In this document: positions 1 to 12,759 of the stretch, in pieces
Layout of the letters: each line of letters begins with the position of its first letter
Numbering within the stretch: the first letter of the stretch is position 1
Source of the DNA: Mesodorylaimus sp. YZB2_4
Taxonomy: Eukaryota > Nematoda > Enoplea > Dorylaimida > Dorylaimidae
Reading direction: 5' to 3'
Length of the DNA stretch: 64,000 nt
NCBI GenBank assembly: GCA_030248295.1
Contig: JASANH010000938.1
Span: 124,001 to 188,000 of the forward strand
The notes under the pieces: generated by a model
The model's database searches: none
The model's input: the letters and a program-made list of their open reading frames with translations, nothing else
Told to the model about the DNA's origin: nothing
Position numbers and translations under genes: made by a program

Positions 1-130
1 TGCTTTCCTAAAACAGTCCATCTATGCTGGCAAAAAGGAATTGAGTTACCAGCTGAAGCTTGCCGATTCCTGCGGCTCTTCTGCCAAGGTCACACTCATA
101 TTTGAACCTTCCCCGACAAAGTCAGTACAA
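1..130 (+). CDS. possible partial 3'-ward exon at window edge, unrecognised
   Basis: The frame starting at base 2 is open from the window edge to a stop near base 173. Its first part looks protein-like, with a short beta-strand pattern containing LKLADSCGSSAKVTLIFEP. A GT that could be a donor (AAA|GTCAGT) lies near base 119. I cannot find a convincing next exon: possible pieces at about 440-508 end in a good donor (AAG|GTCAGC) but do not give a clear frame. It could be the end of a gene lying mostly to the left. No family is recognised and the call is weak. Confidence 0.25.
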
Positions 131-1035
131 AACAGCTTACACTGTCCTTACCTCTTCACTCGGTGACTAGCGGCGGCTTGTCCCACCGCCATTTTCAAAC
201 TTCTCACACTCCGGTGCACCATATCCGGCAAAGCTAATCCATCCATGTACATGTATCCTTGCGAAAGAGACACAACTAAAAAGAGCAAGGTCAGACCTCT
301 CCTTCCTTCCGTCTGTCATATTCGATCTACCTGACATCACTAAAGCCAAGGTGAGGTCGAAGCGAACCATTTTCTTTCAATGTCGATTTTGACTGTCTTC
401 AAGAGAGGCTGTGGAATTGGAATGAGCTTAGCCACTGTGCCTGCCGATTTATAGTGCAGACGGTTGGCACCGAATGAGCACTGTCAATACTCCAAGTGAC
501 TCAGACAAGGTCAGCATTCTTTTTTCGTCATTTCATATTTATTTTAGCTGCTGTCAATCCAAGCCCAGAATTGCAAACCATGTCAATGTTTTTAGCCGCG
601 TCTAGTTTTTAGCCGTTACGATGTATTCCACCAAAAAGCCGCTGCCAAATTGAGGATCTGCAAGCTGCGTACACACAACATGCAAACAGCAGATGACGCG
701 TCCGTTCCGATTCATGCACACACGTAGGCACGGTCACCGACCCCCAGATGACAATCACCAAACCAGACTCGCCGATTCATCAAATCTTATTTTATTAACA
801 CAAAATCGAGAAACATCCCCAAATAAAACTACTTGACCGAATATTGTCACCAGAAGATACCGTAACATCTATATTTTTTACAACATATGCATTCCCCAGC
901 GCCCTGATCATCCTCTTCAAAATGCTACCCGATTCCAACCGAATACTCGATCGTGTTATCATGCCATTCTTTATCCATAGCCAAACACCTCAAGGCGCAC
1001 TCGAGCGCTAAGGAACACATATTTGACAACCATGT

Positions 1036-1112
1036 TTTACTGAGGCGGGAGTCGAACCCGCCCCTGCAAGTGCGCGCCAGCCGAGCTTGGGGCTGCAAGT
1101 CACCAAGAAGTC
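1036..1112 (-). repeat. tRNA-derived SINE-like fragment
   Basis: Read on the minus strand, bases 1048-1058 match the pol III B-box consensus GGTTCGANTCC exactly. They sit in a T-arm-like hairpin with a GCGGG stem closing on CCCGC (1044-1060). The upstream 50 bases do not fold into a D arm, anticodon arm and matching acceptor stem, so this is not a functional tRNA. It is best read as the 3' half of a tRNA pseudogene or a SINE head. Confidence 0.4.
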
Positions 1113-1913
1113 TGAATCCCATTGCTCGTCGCGACGCCCAGCGTGCGCAAATATCGGTCTCCATATTCTTGCTTCTCGGCCTCGCTCATCTTGCGTAAGC
1201 CACTGGCACCTCCCGCAAGGCAACCAATAGCACCCTCTTGATTGGCCTCCTTTAATATCTTCACAAACTGTGTCGAGTGGTGCCAATCAGACCTAGTCAT
1301 TGATATAGTCGATCCCCTACTTTCCAAAGAAAGCACTCACCCAGCGCGGCCAGCGGGTCTAGTCCACTGTACTCTTCAATGTTGCGCGGAAGCTCATAAA
1401 AAGTAATTAAAACCCCTTAAACCAGCAGCAGCGGTCAAAAATGTACCAAAACCATCCCAAAGACAGGTCATTCAAGTGTCTTGCCCAATCCTAGCCAAAT
1501 CAGTGGCGGCGAAATCCTCGCACGTTCTCGATGTCGACCAGCGCCCACTCTCAATCGCCGTGGTCCCTGCAAACCATGCTGACCCGTGGGCTCTCAGCAA
1601 CTCGTTCACCCACCTGTCGCCCTGCAAACTTTGACTCGAAACCCTTGAGATCAAATCGCATAAATGATCAGTCCTCAAAACACAGTTGTGGAATCGGACT
1701 CAAAACATAACAGACGGTGCACATCGTCTCTTGTGCCGGAAATAATGGTCGTCATGCTGTTCAAGAAGTCCACTATAAACCACCATTCAAGCACACTTAA
1801 TGTTCACAACTTTCACTTGCGTGCGGGATGCTGGGTATGGGGAAAAATGTGTACTCCCCTTTTCCGGGAGGGAGGGTGTTCATTTGCACCCTTGCCCCCC
1901 CCCCTCCCAACCC

Positions 1914-2012
1914 CCTGGCTACGCGCCTGAAACTACATAGTAGGGAGTGCACTTATGAATCGTACGGCTGCAAGTTCGACTCCCACTCGGGGTGTTTATC
2001 ATTTCAGCTTTT
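1914..2012 (+). repeat. tRNA-derived SINE-like fragment
   Basis: The plus strand has a B-box-like core GTTCGACTCCC at about 1974-1984, preceded by TGGCTACGCGCC (1917-1928), which could be a degraded A box. It is followed by a TTTATCATTTC tail resembling the tail after the B box of the element at 50620-50702. No complete cloverleaf forms. The shared tail suggests one SINE family, but the match is short. Confidence 0.3.
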
Positions 2013-3265
2013 TCTCCTCTACCAGCTACTGTCAGCATAATGCAAATTTGGTTTCATTGCTGTGCTCGCTCAAATCCACAAAAGGCGCACAAAAGCGCAT
2101 AGAGTATCACCGTATATACTGTACTGTACAGCATAATCGTACCAAGTATCACTAGTCAGTCGAAAGATTGTCGCAGTCCATTGTTTGTATCAAGCGCTAA
2201 TAATGAGTCTAATGAATAATTATCTTACGTTTGTTGGAATTTGTGACTGATCCTGCGGAAAATTGTACAAGCAGTGAAACGACGCAAGAAGAGCATTTTG
2301 TCGCTGCTGCACTCTCATATCGCCATGTGGAATACTATGAGTTACTAACAAAATTTTTTATCAGAGCACACATTCAATTCTGGGTGCGGGGGGGGGATGA
2401 TGACAGCATTTTTATTCGTGCATTGTTTTCATCATGCGACACCCAGTTTTATCAGGGACATGTATAGCATTGTAACTACTGTATACGAGAAGAAATTAGT
2501 TGTTCTCCAGAAACAACTGCACGAATACTGTGAATCCTTAGTTACGTGTTACTTGGGGCAACAGGGTTTCACAGGGGGTCCGGCCTGGTAGATACATGGT
2601 ACTGTAGATGAGAGGAGGTTATCTTTGGTAAAAGATTTCGAGCGTCCCAAATACAGTAGGCAAGAATTACAGATCACTCTCTTTTATGACAAGCCACTAA
2701 AAATGCTCGTAATTGCAGCAACATTTTAAATAATGGTTTCTCAATAATCAACTGATCAGAATCAGCGATAAATTAAACAGCAATTAATCCAACTGTATGC
2801 AAGAATTTTCTTCAAACAGGACTTTGTCACATGTGGGAGAAAAAACCTGTATTGTCCGTGACTTCAAGAAATAAGTGTGCCCATTCGTATGCTATTCAAC
2901 CAACAATCAATCACAATGGACGCCTGAGGGCCAAGCTATTTTTTGTCTACCGGAGCAGGAGCGACATGGAAGTGAGGGTGGTGCACAGAAGCAGTCAGGA
3001 AGCAGTCAAACATGGCCTCGTCGGGTCAGCTTGTGTAACTGAATATGTGTCGCGCAAGTCCTCCCATCACCATCAGGAGCGTAACCTCAGTTTTTCTTCT
3101 CCAGTGCCCCTCACTCCCATTGCACCATTCCCACTCTGCGATCGACGGCCATAGAGAAGTACGTAGCTCAAGCGCGTTCACTCAACGAGTATCATTTCTT
3201 TGATCGTACGAGCACATGACAGCATCGAGCATGACATCACTGATCACATCGTTCGCCTTCTTCCA

Positions 3266-4286
3266 TCACCGCTTCTTGAGCATGGCCTGCAGATCGCTCA
3301 GTTTCATCCTGCCTCCGCCGGCGACCATGTGCTGCTTGCGACGTCGCTCCACGTCCTTGGCCTCGTCGTTGGACAGCAGACGATCGTTTACCATCTGGTG
3401 CAGCACCGCTCGCAGCTTGGAACGGTCGATGAACAGAGGCGGCAGCAGCTCATCCACGTTCTGGAAACGACACCCCGTCAGACACCCTCGGGCAGCCATC
3501 ACTCGCCACCTACCTTGCCCAGCGTCCGCTCGTCCGTGCCTCCCTTGGACAGGTTGACCAAGGCCCTCATGGCCCGCTTGTCGCCCCGCAACGACCCCTC
3601 CAAACCGACCCAACCAAACAAAAAAGTGAGCACCGTACTTGAACGAGACCTGGGACGCCTCTTGCATCAGCGTCTTTTGGGTCTTCTCGTCGTCGAAGTT
3701 CTCGACATCGGCGAGGGTGCTTTGCACGAGCACGATTCGAGCCATTTCCACTTCCGGTGGCTATATGCCCAGGGCTTGGTAGCGGTGCCATTCGATGCTG
3801 GCGGGTCCGGCGCGCATTCCCACTTCCTTCGATTGAGTCGTCGGAGGTGGTCGAGTTCCGAACGCGGGATGTCCTTGCGGAAAGACCTTAAACAGGGCTC
3901 GGTTACGAGAGCTGCATGCGCCGACCCAAGAAAAGCCCTGACCTGGAAACAGCCGGCCATCTGCCCTTGTCGAGCCAGGTCCTCTTGTTTCTTTCGCACA
4001 CGGGCCGCCTCGCGCGCGACGTCGTTCGGATCTTGAGGCGGATTCTGGCGGAAGCGTTTTTGCAGCTCCGCTTTTTCATTGGGACACCGCTGGCCAGCTT
4101 GCCTTGGGTCTCAGGGGTGATGAAGTTCTTGGCCATGGCTCGCAGGACGACGGCCTCGGGCTTTTCGGGGTTGGCCCTGTGCAGCGTGCCTAAATTGTGC
4201 TTCCTGCGTGTTTTTGCTGTTGTCTCTGAACGCTGCTGCTGTCGAGCAGCCGTGTTCAGTGTTTCTGTGACGTCCATGTCTATCAT
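3266..4286 (-). pseudogene. broken or misassembled gene, family not recognised
   Basis: Four coding blocks can be read on the minus strand. Block 1 starts at Met 4286 (or 4277) with MDVTETLNTAARQQQRSET and is rich in Arg, Gln and Lys. Its frame slips by one base near 4086 in a CCC run, then continues to a donor at 3942. Block 2 (3886 down to about 3600) contains GPASIEWHRYQALGI and then an in-frame TAG at 3761-3763 before PPEVEMARIVLVQSTLADVE. Block 3 (about 3587-3515) reads LVNLSKGGTDERTLGK and ends in a GTAGGT donor. Block 4 (about 3462-3266) reads NVDELLPPLFIDRSKLRAV and ends in AMLKKR-stop. Charged helices dominate and there is no signal peptide. The junction between blocks 2 and 3 does not keep phase with any obvious splice pair. 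One frameshift, one stop and one phase problem suggest a recent pseudogene or base errors in the assembly. I do not recognise the family. Confidence 0.5.
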
Positions 4287-4289
4287 GGC

Positions 4290-5236
4290 CCCATCTTTAC
4301 TACGACACGAGTCATGTCTAATTCTGGCGGAGATAGTTGATGCTCGCATTTCTTCTGTGTAAGCATTTCCCAGTACAATGAAAGGTAAGCATTATTACAG
4401 GCGTGATTCGCATCTGTCGCCACTCCCAATTAGAGAACACTTGACCAAAAAACAGGGATCACACCACATAACAAACTTTTAACGAGAATCTCCTGAAACG
4501 GAAACCTTCCATTCGATTCTATCCAATTTGGGTAACAGCATTTGCCGAATTGCAAAATGGCATTCTCCAACAGCATTCTCTCAACTTATTGCAACGCGTG
4601 ACCAATGAGATCTTTTCAAACAAACACACTCAACCCTTTCAAGTAAAGGCCCGTCGTAAGCATACTCGTTCCGGTAACTGACGATCAGGTACACACTGTC
4701 TCGTGTCTGCACCAACTCGAGTGCTCTCCTAGTGTTAGTGTTTCAGGTCCCGGTAAAACATGATGACGGTCGCGAATTTGAATCGCAGATTCCGACCAAT
4801 CCAGCTATTACAGCCACAGCCATCATAGTAAACCATCGTTGCCTCTGGTATACTATTTAAAGAAACTAGGCAACTAAGGGTGAGCGCAGCGGCGAATCAA
4901 CCTCTCAATTTGAAGCACGAGCTTAGAACGTGTTCCTTTTGCATTTCTATTCGTTTCACGTATACTCACAATCAGCGCCATGCAATTCAATAAAACTACA
5001 AAGCACTGATACAAGCACACCTGCATGGTAAAATCAGCATTACCTCGCTTCGTCCTGGCAGGGGTCAAACCCAGCTGAACAATGGCTTGTTTGTATCAGG
5101 CATTATAAAACACTTGCGGCAATAAAACCTAAATAATTCATGCGATCGATCGCTAGATAATCACAATCACAAACATCAGAAATGCTGCACACTGTACAAT
5201 GCATGGCCACTCCAGCACATTCTAATCGTGGCTATT
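4290..5236. other. intergenic stretch, nothing recognised
   Basis: This spacer lies between the 5' end of the broken minus-strand gene and the 3' end of WDR37. I see no coding exon with support, no hairpin terminator-like feature and no repeat shared with other parts of the window. Confidence 0.5.
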
Positions 5237-8200
5237 TCAATCTTTGTTCTCTTTGCCGAACGGTATGGCCACCTTCCAACCGAGCAGCTGTTTGTCGAAC
5301 CCGCACGTAAACAGATTGCAATGAGCATTGTCGTCTGCCCATGCAGTACAGCACACCATGCGTCGGTGGCCCTAGAACCGCAAAGATAAGGTCACAGCTT
5401 CATTGATGTCGTGTTGTCTAACTTGCTATCAGTGCGCTCATGCTCCACGCCCACAGTATCTTACACGCTTTCGTCTTATCGACTTACTCGTCTGCTGGAC
5501 CGAGGCAGCCTCCCGACCCTATTTCCATTCAAATCGTACAATCGAACGTTGCGGTTATCGTGCGGTATGGCGATCAAGTTGTGCTGCTGCGATAAGGCCA
5601 ACCTGAAACATGACACCAATTCATCTGTTGCCCCGCGCCTTCGCCCGGCCTCCCCCGCGACCTACCTGTTCACAGGCGAGTCAGTACGAATTGTAGCCAA
5701 TGCAGTGCGCATGTTTTTCAAATCCCATACTTTAACAGTGCGGTCGTCACTTCCCGATACCACCTTATCGCCGCTCGAAAACACTGCACTCGAAACCGAT
5801 CTGAAAGAGGCAAGTCTTGAGGATTGGCAATCAGCTTCGTAAGCTAGATAAAGACTCACGATCAGATGCGGCTCCCTGCACAAAACGAACCCAGCAGCCA
5901 CCAGCAGTCCCCAGGCCATACCCTGCCTACCCCCGGACCGGGCAAGGTCGGCTGGGTTGGGGGGGGGGGGGGGGGGGGGGGGGGAGTTTGGGAGGTAGGA
6001 GACACGATTGGTTAAGATGAGCGCGCGGCTAGGCATGGGGGCGGGGCGGGGTGGAGGCACATCCCCCGCCCCGCTAGAGGCGCGACTTTAAAAATTTCTG
6101 CTTTATAATGCGCCTTTTACGCATTTTCCTGTTATGGAAGCTAAGCTTCAAAATTTTATGTCCTTCGGTATTTCCTTGACTAGAATGCCCTTATAGATAA
6201 TAGAACAAGAAGGACTTGGCTGATGGCTGTCCGGTTAGCTCAGGCTAGGAACTTGTTAAGTAAAACTTGTGAGTATATACTTCCTGAGAAGGAAAAAGCG
6301 GGACTAGCCCAGGCCAGGTCAGGTTTTGGTCGAGTCGAATGAGTGAGTGAGTTTTATGATTGTTTACACACAACGCTGTACGTTGGCTGGACAATTGGCC
6401 TGCGCTTGGAGGCCAGGGCTTTGTCAGTCAGGTCAGGTCTCGGTCCAGCCTAGATACAACTTGATCGCTTTTGCTTGCTTCCTTTTTTTTCTTCCTGCTG
6501 GACCTGAGGTGGGGGGGGGTTACCCCCAGCCAATACTTGCCCAGGACGACAGTGGGGTTTCTCTCGATATCACAGGCCCCCACTCTACGCCACCATGTCT
6601 TACTCGTTATGTCCTTGGAAAACAGCCACCGAATAAATGGGGTCTCGGAAATCCCACAGGCGGAACGTTGTATCCTTGCTGGCCGTAACAACCAGCTTAC
6701 GTGACGAGTGCGCACTGCAGTGATTCAATTCCTGATCGTGCCCAGTAAGAACGTTCAGGATTTCACCCCGCTCCACATCGTACACATTGGCTGTCCGATC
6801 CCAACTGGCCGTGATCACCTGATCACCGCCGTACAGCCAATCAACCGCGATGACGGCCGATGTGTGTCCAGTCAGTTGCATCAACGGCGTCCGAATCGTA
6901 GAGCACGAATGCGACTCGTTGTTGTCGTCACCAGCAGACTCATCAGCACCACCACTGGACAATGCAGCCGCACGGTCGGTCAAGTACGGCTGCTCCAATT
7001 CGTCCTCCGATGAATGGGCCTGCGGTGCCGAAGGCGCTTGGATCTGAAAACCAAATGGCAACCTGCAAGGGCGACCCCTACGTGCTATCTGCTATTGAAC
7101 CAGTCTCTCAGGCTGCCTGTGCACCCGATCACAAACCGAACTTACCCCCGCTGGCAAATTGGGCAATACTACTTTCCATATATGGGCCGACTGGTCCCCA
7201 CTTGCCGTCGCTGCCAACAAGCAGTCCAAAGCTGAGGGACTATGGAAACTGATGCCGTTCACACTTCCGCTATGGCCCGCGTAAACGATTAAAGGTGCCC
7301 CGGTTTCCACGCACCACACTCGTGCCGTTTGATCGGCCGATGCTGATCCCAAGATGCACGGTCGTTGAGAAGACGACGAGTGGGACGGGCTGGCCACTGC
7401 CGCATCCCACACGCCATCACGATGGCCAAGAAACGATTGAACAAAACGAATTCTCGACGCATCGCCGCCTCCGCCACCCAATTGCACATTCGCTTTGAAA
7501 CTGGATACCAAATTACGACCCGGGGCTGGCACTACACGAAAGGCGGTTTTCAATTTCTGCCCCACGTGGCTGGCTAAAATGTAAACACAAATTAGGTCGT
7601 TGCAGAAACGCTCATTATTCAATGTTCCCACCGCCTCGAGACGAGTTCTCCACCCTCGATTTCCTGACACCCACAGGACCTCGGCGAAATCTCACATAAC
7701 CCTCCTGCTCTGCGCTGAAAAACAGAAAAATAGCGCACTGTGTCTTATTTAAACGTTCCCAAACGTGACACAATGTCACTCCTTCAATTTTTGCCAATCC
7801 CTACAGTCAAATATCCACCCAACAGTCCGGCGTGACCAGTCTGAATTGAAGTGAACGAGGTCACGCACCCCCAACAATCTCACAAGACACCCAACACAAA
7901 CACATAATTCGAGCAGACCGCCCCTCAATTCCCCACATTCATCACAGACCCACTTACTTTTTTTCGCAGAGCCACCTTTCGTCGCTGTCGATCCACCAAT
8001 CACATCAGCGGCTGTGATTTCTAAAATCTCCGCAGCTTTCTCTGGCGCTAATGCTCCGCCTTCGGTCAATCGCTCAGTCAAAGCTTCAACTTTCGCTCGC
8101 ACTAAAATCAAAGAAATCATCAATTCTCAAAAAGAAACTAAAATATTAACAAAAACAAACACACTTACGAGCGAAATTTTCCGCGTGCAACGATTCGAAT

Positions 8201-8292
8201 TCTTTTTCGATCAACCCGAATAATTCATACAATCGACGCCTAGGTGAAGAACACAGAACCAAATCAGTTTCATAATCCGAATCCGTAGCCAT
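5237..8292 (-). CDS. WDR37: WD repeat-containing protein 37 (WDR37)
   Basis: Seven exons on the minus strand join in frame to 506 residues: 8292-8169, 8101-7958, 7573-7146, 7043-6604, 5800-5666, 5602-5488 and 5371-5237. Human WDR37 has about 494 residues. The N-terminus holds a short helix ([20 protein letters not shown]) followed by a coiled-coil-like segment, as in WDR37. WD40 repeats then follow, with diagnostic WDR37 stretches [86 protein letters not shown] and GHRRMVCC, ending [13 protein letters not shown]37 in vertebrates partners with PACS proteins in calcium and lysosome-linked signalling; the WD propeller is a protein-binding platform, not an enzyme. The ATG at 8292 follows an acceptor-like TTTAG by 5 nt, which could be a trans-splice site. 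The 803-bp intron 4 carries a 26-G run. No frame disruption was found. Confidence 0.95.
5959..5984 (+). repeat. 26-base poly-G run in a WDR37 intron
   Basis: An uninterrupted run of G lies in intron 4 of WDR37 (poly-C on the transcribed strand). It is one of several long G or C runs in the window (others near 20533, 26348, 38409 and 51841). Exact length is likely to be uncertain in any assembly. Confidence 0.8.
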
Positions 8293-11200
8293 GTTCTCTA
8301 AAGTGTCAATGCGGCCACACAGCCCGTAGTTTGAAAACAGTCCAAGGCGGGCTCCCCCAATTCCACGTCAATGCGACGTAACAAAACACTAGAGTCCACA
8401 ACACGTGTTCTGGCTCACGCGAGACCGCCTTTCGTGCCTTCGGACACCACTGTCAATTCGACCAAGCCTATACACGTTTCAAAATTCAATCGTAAATTGG
8501 AACGTCCACTTCGTGCTTGAATGGAAAGTGCGCCTCGATTTACGCTGGCCAATTGAAATTGTCGACGAAAAGGATCATTGGACGACCAAAGGCCAAGAAC
8601 CGGTGCCGAAAAGTGGCCCTAAGACGACGTAATACATTCTCTGCCCACACCAGCCCTCTATGTTTACTTATTCTCGTCCCCCCTAGCCAGTATTGACGAA
8701 AGGGACGTCCCGGCCACAAAGTCGAATACGCCTTTTTGACAAACAGTAATTTTGTTATGTATGTGGCAAAGTTTTCTACTCGTCCTCGTCACAGAGCACG
8801 GCGCCCCTAACTCCCCTCAATACACTAAACGCGCAACTATTGAGACGATGGAAAACAAGGCCAGTCTTTCGACGTACAGTACTTGGACCTGAGAGGGCAC
8901 AGCCAACGTGCCCACCACCTGCCGCTCTCCAATGACCAACTCGACAAAAGTTGACTCGGAAAAACTTATGATTTAAGTGCTGCACGACAAGGGTGCACCG
9001 GATACAGGGTAATCAAAGAGAGGAACTGGAAACGATCACAAGCAAAAAACGGACTCCGGAACCAGTTAGAGAAAAATTGATATAGCACCCAGTCCAGAGT
9101 GCATTCCCACCCACACCCCAACCAGTGCACAGCTCGCCATTTCCCAAATTCCCACTGCCGAATCAGCAAACTTTCAACTCATTAATCATATCCAAACCAG
9201 AATGGCCACATCGCACAACTGCGTACAGTGCACAAGGAGCTGGCCACAAAACTCGAGCTGAAACGTGCGCACGGCGGGCGCACAAAGTAAATACCGTCCG
9301 TTCGAGAAAGGGGAGGGAGAGGAAGATAGTATAATCCTCGTTGCAGCTTCGTACGTCAGCATTTGATATTAGGCCAATAGGGCTCGACAGTCATATCACT
9401 GCAGCCTCTCGTACCAACATCGGGATGGGCGGCGACCTCGGGCGCAACCAAGCAACCGAACGGGATACGGTTGCTAGCACATACAAGAGCTTTACGTCAT
9501 TCCTTTGTGCGCCCGTAATCCCGCTTCGAAGCTACCTATCTAAGTAAATGATAGATAACAATCACTCTTAGGCGCGTATCACACTCTCCTCGAGGGACCA
9601 TATGGAAAATAGCTCAAAGATCAACTTCGTTACGACCCCATTGTGCATCGAGATGGATGATCAAAATGGCCGCTCGTCCCAGCCACCACCAAACCCAATC
9701 CGTCCACAACGAAAAATAGCAATGAAAAACTTTTCTCAGCTACGAATCCAAAGCCGACATGGAGGTCAAAGAACCCTTCGAAGCAGCCTAGGATGTTTGT
9801 GAATAGGTAAGCAGGCTAGGAGATCCTGATACGCTTAAATTATTCTCAACCACGCATAGAAAGAAAAAGCTGCTTTTAAAATCGCCGCAGCTAGTGCACT
9901 TGGAACCGATTCAAGACGGTGCCAGGTGGTGATAACAAACACCCATCCATTCCTTCTTTGGATACAACACTACAAGCCGGCTACTGAGACTCACCCAGCG
10001 TGCCCTCCTCACAGAATCGCAAAGCATTTCAGCCATCAGAACATCCACAGGATCAGATCCAGATCCGTGTCCGGCCAGGTTCGGGCCAGATTTGTGCCTT
10101 GTGCAAAGGTTTCACTGGATACCTCTTTGCCCGCTAGAAAGCGGCAGAGGATAGAATCAGTACTCGTCTTATCAGAACCATGTCGAGCCACAAAAAGATA
10201 GCTATTTTCATACACCTGGCTGGGTGCCTGGTGCTTGAGATAGGATTTCCGTGACACAGGTGTCCTTACATCCCGACAGCCTTGTTGAACTTCCTCCCAA
10301 CTCGTACACTTATACCATAAAAATAACGAGTGAACCAGGCAAACGTCAGCTGAAGCTTCAGCAAGAATATCCTGGAAGCTGTCCATCTGCTTGGCTGCTA
10401 GCTCAATGTACAGCCCAGACAACCATCTCCCTCTGACGTTCGAAACCGAGCGATCATGAGTTCGTCTCGAGAGTCCCACTGACTTGAAAATAAGACTCGA
10501 GCGCGGGCTAATTGCAAATGGAAGTCGCCCAGGCTATTCGCAATAAAAAATCAAAGAGAATAGGCAACATTTCACCAAGCCATACTACCTTCCAACAAAA
10601 CTACGAAAAACGTCGAACCTAGCCGAGTTACCAACCATCTAAACGAGCTTCGAATCGCTATTTCCGGTCAAGCAGCTAGAACTAAAGAACCCGACACTAT
10701 TTGACGTTAGCAACAGCCAGGACACGGAACGGTGGCACAAAAAAAGCTCGCATAAGAACTATGTGCCCAGCGTGTGCTACGCATTTCCTCTTTCATACTA
10801 CCCGATCTACAAATGAGATAACGTAAATTTTCAACGCAGTCGGTGTCGTAATAAGGTTCCTGGAATTATCGACAACCTTCCACCCATCTTTATACTTGCA
10901 CAGCAAGACTGCCCTGTCGTAAACAAAAGAATTTTAATTATTGCGAATTATGACGCTATTACAGCTTTTTTCCTTACGACACAATTCTAGACAAGACAAG
11001 AGTTTCTCCGAACATGCTTATTCGTGTCAGAAAGGTATGATTAGGTATTGCAATGTTGAACACTGCCATAGGCTACCTAATTTTCTCACTTAAATGGCGA
11101 CAACTGCTCGGAAAAAGACAAAAGAAATCCCCACATGCATTCGGACGAGTGTTTCTAAACCTTAACATGCTAAACCCAGCAAACGCTTGTGTCTTAAGAA

Positions 11201-11990
11201 TACTTCCTGACTAGCCATACGCACGCTCTTCCATGCATAACAATGCATTTCTGCTTCGATGGTTTTCCTTTCTTCTCGTCTGCCCTGACTTCTAACCGAG
11301 CATTAGCAAACCATGCGATCGCCTGGAACAGTAGACTATGGACAGAGAGCTGATCAGCTTTTTCTTGCTAACTTCACCAATGCAGTTTGTATTTAGTACG
11401 CAAAGAAGCCATAAAGCAGCCATGCACTCGAGGAGTCACAAGCCGAGAAGGGGAAGGAACACCGTTAGTCCAGAAGACTACGCCAGCTGGACTCGAGAAC
11501 GATCAATACTGATTCAAGGCGCCTTCGCCAACTGCAAGAAGGGAAAAGAAGCCTTCACCCACTGAACGAAACAGCCACTACTGAAACGCGGCTCAATGTG
11601 ACTTGTGTGTACGCCCATGGGATGGAAGACAAATCGTACAGCTGCATCCCCTTCATCTCCCGTCCTTCCACTAAAAGCTGACTTGTCCCCTCATCTCAAA
11701 GCCACGCATTAGCCCGATCGACAAGAAACTACAACCGTGCCCGAAGAGCTGACAAACTGCAGCGGCCGCATTCGCAAATGCCTAATCTGACTAAGCTAAT
11801 GCCGCGGTTGCATCCAAGTAGCAACTGGAGTTTACAGCAAGAAGAGAAAGTCTTACGTTAGCTGCAGCTTGTTGTCGAAACGCCGAACTATTGATAAGCC
11901 AGGCGGCGCTGGTGACTGAACACGCATCACCTGCGATAACAGGAGTCCCACACGTCCTTAGCTGACAACAGTGCAAACAAAGGGGTGTTA
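8293..11990. other. long stretch with only weak open frames
   Basis: No gene with family support was found here. Weak candidates are a short plus-strand frame at about 8372-8518 starting MRRNKTLESTTRV, and a minus-strand frame at about 10479-10036 that contains SFQDILAEASADVCLVHSLF and stays open for 147 codons. Neither shows convincing splice sites or a known domain. The stretch may hold regulatory DNA for WDR37, whose promoter should lie just above 8292. Confidence 0.4.
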
Positions 11991-12008
11991 AGAGCAAGCA
12001 GGCAATCA

Positions 12009-12736
12009 AATAGTCCTGCCCGCCCCTCCTGTTCGCAAAGTCCAAACCAGTCCGACAGCAGAGCCGAGTCCAGCACTGCCACTGCTAACTGATTAGGTGC
12101 TATTAATGAGAGTGCATACGCGTGAATAAAACACAAGCTAACTTACCTTGCGTAGGATGGCAGAGGCGATGATCCGCCACCGACACTTTCGTATGACATT
12201 TGGTGTTGAAGGTACGGGGCTGGCTGTAGTTGAGAATCGAAACTGCCTCCGCTTCCGCTCGGCTGTTGGCCAGTGGTGGCAGCGATTATTGGCCCAGCTG
12301 CCGTCGTAGTCATCGTCGAAGACATGCCAGCAACTCCGGTAGCAGCGGCGGATGGAGTTAAAAATCCGCCGACACCAAATAATGGTCGTCGGATGTTGGT
12401 TTGCTGGTGAGGTTGAAAATTACTATTCTGTAAGTCGGAATCAGTGTTACTGCGACTACGATATAAACGCAATGCTGCGGCTGCCGATGTTGGTGTGCTA
12501 GACGAAGCCGAAGAGGCGCCCGACGAGGGCGCTGGCGGCGGACCGTTACTGCCACCCGATTTGCTAATGGCGGCGGCGGCGGCGCTATGGCGAATGGCCA
12601 ACGAGGACGAGGACGGTGTCACTGCTGATGACGACGATTTAGCCGAAGTGCTAACACTAATTAATGACGCTTTGCCGCCAGCTGACAACGGCCCGACCCC
12701 GGCACTGGTATTAGATGAACCGCCCGAGCTCGCCAT
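12009..12736 (-). CDS. Ser/Ala-rich low-complexity protein, unrecognised
   Basis: A 590-bp exon (12736-12147) starts at ATG 12736 with MASSGGSSNTSAGVG and ends at a strong donor (AG|GTAAGT). The protein is rich in Ser, Ala, Gly, Thr and Gln with short runs (poly-Ala, poly-Ser) and one basic patch (LRLYRSRSNTDSD). It then reads LFGVGGFLTPSAAATG and a Gln/Pro-rich end (QLQPAPYLQHQMSYESVGG). A second exon beginning after TTAGCAG near 12075 would add about 17 Ser/Gly-rich residues and a stop near 12009; that join is tentative. Such sequence is typical of disordered regions of regulatory proteins. An acceptor-like AG just upstream of the ATG means that coding may continue further 5'. I do not assign a family. 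Coding character is supported by the long open frame and the donor. Confidence 0.5.
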
Positions 12737-12759
12737 CACCTCATCCCGATGCAATTGAA

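Larger units (their letters stand above)
174..3265. other. intergenic stretch, no gene recognised
   Basis: I see no gene with family support in this stretch. It is moderately AT-rich and contains short homopolymer runs (G run near 2388, C run near 1897) and two tRNA-like pol III B-box sequences, listed separately. Open frames of 60-107 codons exist on both strands, but none shows splice-supported continuation or a recognisable domain. Confidence 0.5.

Noticed and set aside
1036-1112. Functional tRNA gene on the minus strand.
   Set aside because: Although the B box is perfect, no acceptor stem, D arm or anticodon arm can be paired; it is kept only as a SINE-like fragment.
3200-4036. 278-codon plus-strand frame opposite the broken gene.
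   Set aside because: It covers both exons and introns of the minus-strand blocks, has no recognisable motif, and its composition is that of an antisense shadow.
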